DNA of 6,908 nucleotides. Source: Dysosmobacter segnis (GTDB lineage: Bacteria; Bacillota; Clostridia; Oscillospirales; Oscillospiraceae). Made by a program: the position numbers and the translations under genes. The stretch lies in contig NZ_JACOQI010000044.1 in assembly GCF_014297285.1 (NCBI RefSeq), forward strand, positions 1 through 6,908. The letters run 5' to 3'. Shown here piece after piece: positions 4,893-6,908 of this stretch (within the stretch, counting starts at the first letter, position 1; each line of letters begins with the position of its first letter). Below the pieces are notes generated by a model that did not search any database, was not told where the DNA came from, and saw only the letters and a program-made list of their open reading frames with translations.

Positions 4893-5810
4893 TTAACTCT
4901 CCAAAGGAAAAAGCAACATAAATTCAGTTCCTTTTCCCGGCAAACTTTCAACTGTTATACTCCCACCCATCTTTTCTACAAGCTGATGGACAATAGAAAG
5001 ACCAAGACCGCTTCCTTTTTCAGACCGTCCTTTGTCACACTTATAAAGCCGTTCAAAAATGTGTTTCAAATCTTCCTTCTCAATTCCCACTCCATTATCC
5101 GCCAGCAGCAGCTCCATGTTATTTTCCTTCTTTGACAGGACAATTTTGATTTTGTCTGCATGGCTGTGAGCGATTACATTTTGAATGAGATTATTGACAA
5201 TCCTCATATAGCTGTCCATATCCAATCTTACCCGGACAGGATTTTCGGGAATATCAATGTCATACTCAACCTGTTTATCCTCAAAAATCGGTATCCAGTC
5301 AATGAGGATATTTCTTGTCAGCTCTGCGGCCTCAACACTCTGGATCTCCAAAGCAAACTCGTTAGAATTTAACTTGAACCAGTCAAAGAGTACATCAATG
5401 TATTCTTTCAGATCATGGGCTTTCCGGCGGGCGGTTTCAATATAATCATCCCGGTCTTTTCCTGTGACCAGTCCTTTGTGTGCAGCGTCAAGATACCCAA
5501 TCAGAGTAGTAAGGGGCGTTCGCACATCATGGGAAAGGCTCGTCATAAGCTGGCGGTTGGTTTCTTCTGTCTGCCGTACAGTTGAAAGTCTGCTTTCATA
5601 GGCCACAACGATCTCATTGATTTCATAGGCAAGAGGTGCTGTCAGTTCATTTGTTGCAGATAGAATACGCCGGTTGCCATTTCCGTTTTTCACATCAACC
5701 AGCACATCGGTCATTTCTGCTATTTGTTTTTTTACACGCCGAACGAGAACGATAGAAGTCAATACAGCCACAACAGCAATCACAATGGACAAGAATACGA
5801 TAATTTCCAT
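4893..5810 (-). CDS. Sensor histidine kinase with a single membrane segment (305 aa)
   Basis: This is the kinase partner of the response regulator immediately upstream. The ATG at 5810 is five bases after the regulator stop, and the AAGGAGG at 5827-5821 lies inside the end of the regulator gene, so translation is linked. One hydrophobic segment (3-23) is followed by a HAMP-like or coiled linker (24-85). The phosphorylation site is SLSHDVRTPLT with His94. The ATP-binding domain shows the N box NNLIQNVIAHS (206-216), G1 DNGVGI (238-243), F box IFERLYKCD and G2 GSGLGLSI (266-273). All catalytic motifs are intact. No extracellular sensor domain exists, so the signal may come through the membrane segment or the transporter. 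Its place beside a LanFEG-type transporter suggests sensing of antimicrobial peptides; that is inference. Confidence 0.93.
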   Translation of the reverse strand: MEIIVFLSIVIAVVAVLTSIVLVRRVKKQIAEMTDVLVDVKNGNGNRRILSATNELTAPLAYEINEIVVAYESRLSTVRQTEETNRQLMTSLSHDVRTPLTTLIGYLDAAHKGLVTGKDRDDYIETARRKAHDLKEYIDVLFDWFKLNSNEFALEIQSVEAAELTRNILIDWIPIFEDKQVEYDIDIPENPVRVRLDMDSYMRIVNNLIQNVIAHSHADKIKIVLSKKENNMELLLADNGVGIEKEDLKHIFERLYKCDKGRSEKGSGLGLSIVHQLVEKMGGSITVESLPGKGTEFMLLFPLES

Positions 5811-5815
5811 GCTGA

Positions 5816-6508
5816 CTACACCTCCTTATTAAACCGGTAGCCAATCCCTTTGACCGTTTGTATGTACTTTGGGCTTGAAGGATTGACTTCTAATTTTTTA
5901 CGAAGTCGGCTGATAATCGCCATAATGTTACTGTCATCATAGAAATATTCTTCGCCCCATACTTCCTCATAAATCTGCTGTTTGGTCAAAATTTTCCCTT
6001 GATGTTTTGCACAGTACAGGAGCAAATCAAATTCCTTTGGCGGAAGTTCAAAAGTGCCGTTTGCCGTCGTAACAGAACGATTTTCAAGGTCAATTTGCAA
6101 TCCATCAAAATCCAGTTTTTGCACAGCTCCGGCTTGATGATTAAAACGGGTGTAGCGGCGAATGAGGGACGCAATACGGGCAATCAGTTCGTCCATATCA
6201 AATGGTTTTGTCAGATAATCGTCCGCCCCGGCTCGTAAGCCCCGTACTTTAGAAATGCTGTCATTTTTAGATGTGAACATCAAAATCGGCAGACTGTTCT
6301 CTTTGCGGATTTCTTCCAGCGTTTCAAAGCCATCCATACCAGGCATCATCACATCCAGCACCACAAGCTGATACTCCTGCTCTCTTAATTTTTGTAAGCC
6401 CTCTTTTCCGGTATTACAAAAATCAGCTTCTATGTTTTCTGCTTGTACGCTACGTTTAATCAAAGCGCACAGTTCTCTGTCATCATCTATAATCAGGATT
6501 TTATTCAT
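5816..6508 (-). CDS. OmpR/PhoB-family response regulator (230 aa)
   Basis: The start ATG at 6508 gives MNKILIIDDD, the classical N-terminus, with AAGGGG seven bases upstream; the 17-codon longer frame would run into the preceding gene. The receiver domain (1-118) has the acidic cluster DDD (8-10), phosphoacceptor Asp52 in VVLDVMMPGMDG, Thr79 and Lys101 in YLTKPFD. The winged-helix DNA-binding domain (about 130-228) has PPKEFDLLLY, SNIMAIISRLRKKL and the terminal TVKGIGYRF wing. It overlaps the small HTH gene by eight bases and is followed by the kinase gene after five. The four 11-bp repeats before the transporter operon (4798-4838) have the spacing expected for binding sites of this family, so it probably activates that operon when phosphorylated. 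Confidence 0.95.
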   Translation of the reverse strand: MNKILIIDDDRELCALIKRSVQAENIEADFCNTGKEGLQKLREQEYQLVVLDVMMPGMDGFETLEEIRKENSLPILMFTSKNDSISKVRGLRAGADDYLTKPFDMDELIARIASLIRRYTRFNHQAGAVQKLDFDGLQIDLENRSVTTANGTFELPPKEFDLLLYCAKHQGKILTKQQIYEEVWGEEYFYDDSNIMAIISRLRKKLEVNPSSPKYIQTVKGIGYRFNKEV

Positions 6509-6689
6509 GGTGCAACCCCTTCCCTTGTTTTGTCCTTCCGTCAATCGGCTTTTCCGCATCTTTTGGAATTAGCCAGATAGTTGCCATCTTTACAGCACCA
6601 GGAATACGCCCGGCAGCACAATAGTAATTTACTCTACGAGGTGTCACGCCCCATTTTTCGGCGGCCTCTTTTAGTGTCATATAATCCAT
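6501..6689 (-). CDS. Small MerR/excisionase-like helix-turn-helix protein (62 aa)
   Basis: The ATG at 6689 has GGAGG six bases upstream and a consensus promoter behind it, so this is the first gene of the regulatory operon. The protein consists almost only of a DNA-binding domain: YMTLKEAAEKWGVTPRRVNYY (3-23) is the helix-turn-helix with recognition helix, and GRIPGAVKMATIWLIP (27-42) is the wing, as in HTH_17/excisionase-type and MerR N-terminal domains. There is no effector domain. Its last codons overlap the response-regulator start by eight bases, which suggests coupled translation. Possible roles are autoregulation of the operon, for which a dyad lies in the promoter spacer (6716-6731), or co-regulation with the response regulator. 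An excisionase role is less likely because it is fused to the sensing operon and no integrase is adjacent. Confidence 0.85.
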   Translation of the reverse strand: MDYMTLKEAAEKWGVTPRRVNYYCAAGRIPGAVKMATIWLIPKDAEKPIDGRTKQGKGLHHE

Positions 6690-6709
6690 TCTGCACCTCC
6701 ATAGAGTAT

Positions 6710-6738
6710 ATTATAGTTCTTCGACTCGAACAATACAA
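6710..6738 (-). promoter_or_regulatory. Vegetative promoter of the HTH-regulator-kinase operon
   Basis: On the minus strand TTGTAT (6738-6733), a 17-base spacer and TATAAT (6715-6710) make a near-consensus sigma-A promoter. Transcription would begin near 6703, leaving a leader of about 14 bases in which GGAGG (6700-6696) lies. No GCAAGGTT repeat is present, so the operon is probably not autoactivated by its own regulator. Confidence 0.75.
6716..6731. promoter_or_regulatory. Candidate operator: dyad inside the promoter spacer
   Basis: The spacer between -35 and -10 contains GTTCGAGTCGAAGAAC (minus strand), in which TTCGA and TCGAA pair around one base and outer GTTC/GAAC also match. A protein bound here would block or distort the promoter, as MerR-type proteins do. 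The helix-turn-helix protein made from this transcript is a natural candidate. Confidence 0.4.
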
Positions 6739-6752
6739 GTTTTGGAAGAAAA

Positions 6753-6816
6753 GAATGTGAAATCAAATAGTCAGTAGTATGAAATATGTAGTCGTTCAAA
6801 TAATATCACATGAAAT
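6753..6816 (+). promoter_or_regulatory. Control region of the XRE gene: right inverted-repeat copy and three TGAAAT direct repeats
   Basis: GAATGTGAAATCAAATAGT (6753-6771) is the right copy of the 19-bp inverted repeat at 1483-1501. TGAAAT recurs at 6758, 6780 and 6811, i.e. 22 and 31 bases apart, close to two and three helical turns, and the first two copies are both followed by TAGTC. A self-binding repressor site is plausible. A convincing -35/-10 pair for the plus strand was not found. Confidence 0.4.
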
Positions 6817-6839
6817 GTAAAATCATATCAGGTGATGTT

Positions 6840-6908
6840 ATGAAGATAGAACGAGATGAAAGACGCTTTGATTTTCACGATATAGGGCTCGCCATCAAGC
6901 GGGCAAGA
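6840..6908 (+). CDS. Start of an XRE-family (Cro/CI-like) regulator, cut by window edge
   Basis: ATG at 6840 follows AGGTGA (6830-6835) by four bases and reads MKIERDERRFDFHDIGLAIK followed by RAR up to the last base of the window (23 codons). The segment DFHDIGLAIKRAR is the usual first helix of XRE helix-turn-helix regulators; the turn and recognition helix would follow outside the window. It is the only plus-strand gene seen and is divergent from the resistance island. In Tn916 the XRE gene orf9 is divergent from the sigma-like orf7 and is thought to repress it. The same relation is likely here but with about 5 kb of cargo in between. The product length and the exact subfamily cannot be seen. 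Confidence 0.75.
   Translation, partial: MKIERDERRFDFHDIGLAIKRAR

Noticed and set aside
6509..6559. Longer start of the response regulator at 6559
   Set aside because: It adds 17 residues with no counterpart in the receiver family and overlaps the HTH gene deeply; ATG 6508 gives the standard N-terminus.

Overview
The window looks like part of an integrative and conjugative element (Tn916/Tn1549-like) from a gut Clostridia-type Firmicute. Evidence for the host group: strong AGGAGG-type ribosome binding sites, TATAAT promoters, short intergenic gaps, lipoprotein and histidine-kinase types typical of low-to-medium GC Gram-positives, and a Tn916 Orf7-like sigma region-4 protein. The host and element assignments are inferences from gene types and order; nothing could be searched.

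Layout. (i) Positions 1-1490, all genes on the minus strand, are the element's regulatory module: a sigma-70 region-4-like protein (904-1314), a small DUF6870-like protein (168-434) and the first 16 codons of an unidentified gene (1-49) with a good promoter. About 470 bases between the first two (435-903) hold no credible gene but several perfect stem-loops, so this may be a structured RNA or an extended control region. A 23-bp palindrome-like element occurs three times in one orientation, once upstream of each of the three genes. (ii) Positions about 1500-6700, also minus strand, form a complete antimicrobial-peptide (lantibiotic/bacitracin type) sensing and resistance island. Its gene order is small helix-turn-helix protein, OmpR-family response regulator, histidine kinase, terminator, regulated promoter, LanF-type ATPase, LanE-type permease, LanG-type permease, small lipoprotein, then three consecutive hairpins. 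(iii) At the right edge a plus-strand XRE-family repressor gene begins (6840-6908, cut by the window), divergent from the island.

How it fits together. The HTH-regulator-kinase genes have a consensus vegetative promoter (TTGTAT-17-TATAAT) and are probably expressed all the time. The transporter operon has its own promoter with a good -10 (TAGAAT) and no good -35. In the -35 region and upstream lie four exact GCAAGGTT direct repeats spaced every 11 bp, which is the architecture expected for binding of a phosphorylated OmpR/PhoB-family dimer pair. The model is: peptide stress, kinase, regulator, transporter plus lipoprotein, protection. No lantibiotic precursor or modification gene is visible, so this would be stand-alone resistance carried as cargo. 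The cargo lies between an XRE repressor and an Orf7-like sigma gene, which in Tn916 are adjacent and divergent (orf9/orf7), and it is bracketed by an imperfect 19-bp inverted repeat (17/19).
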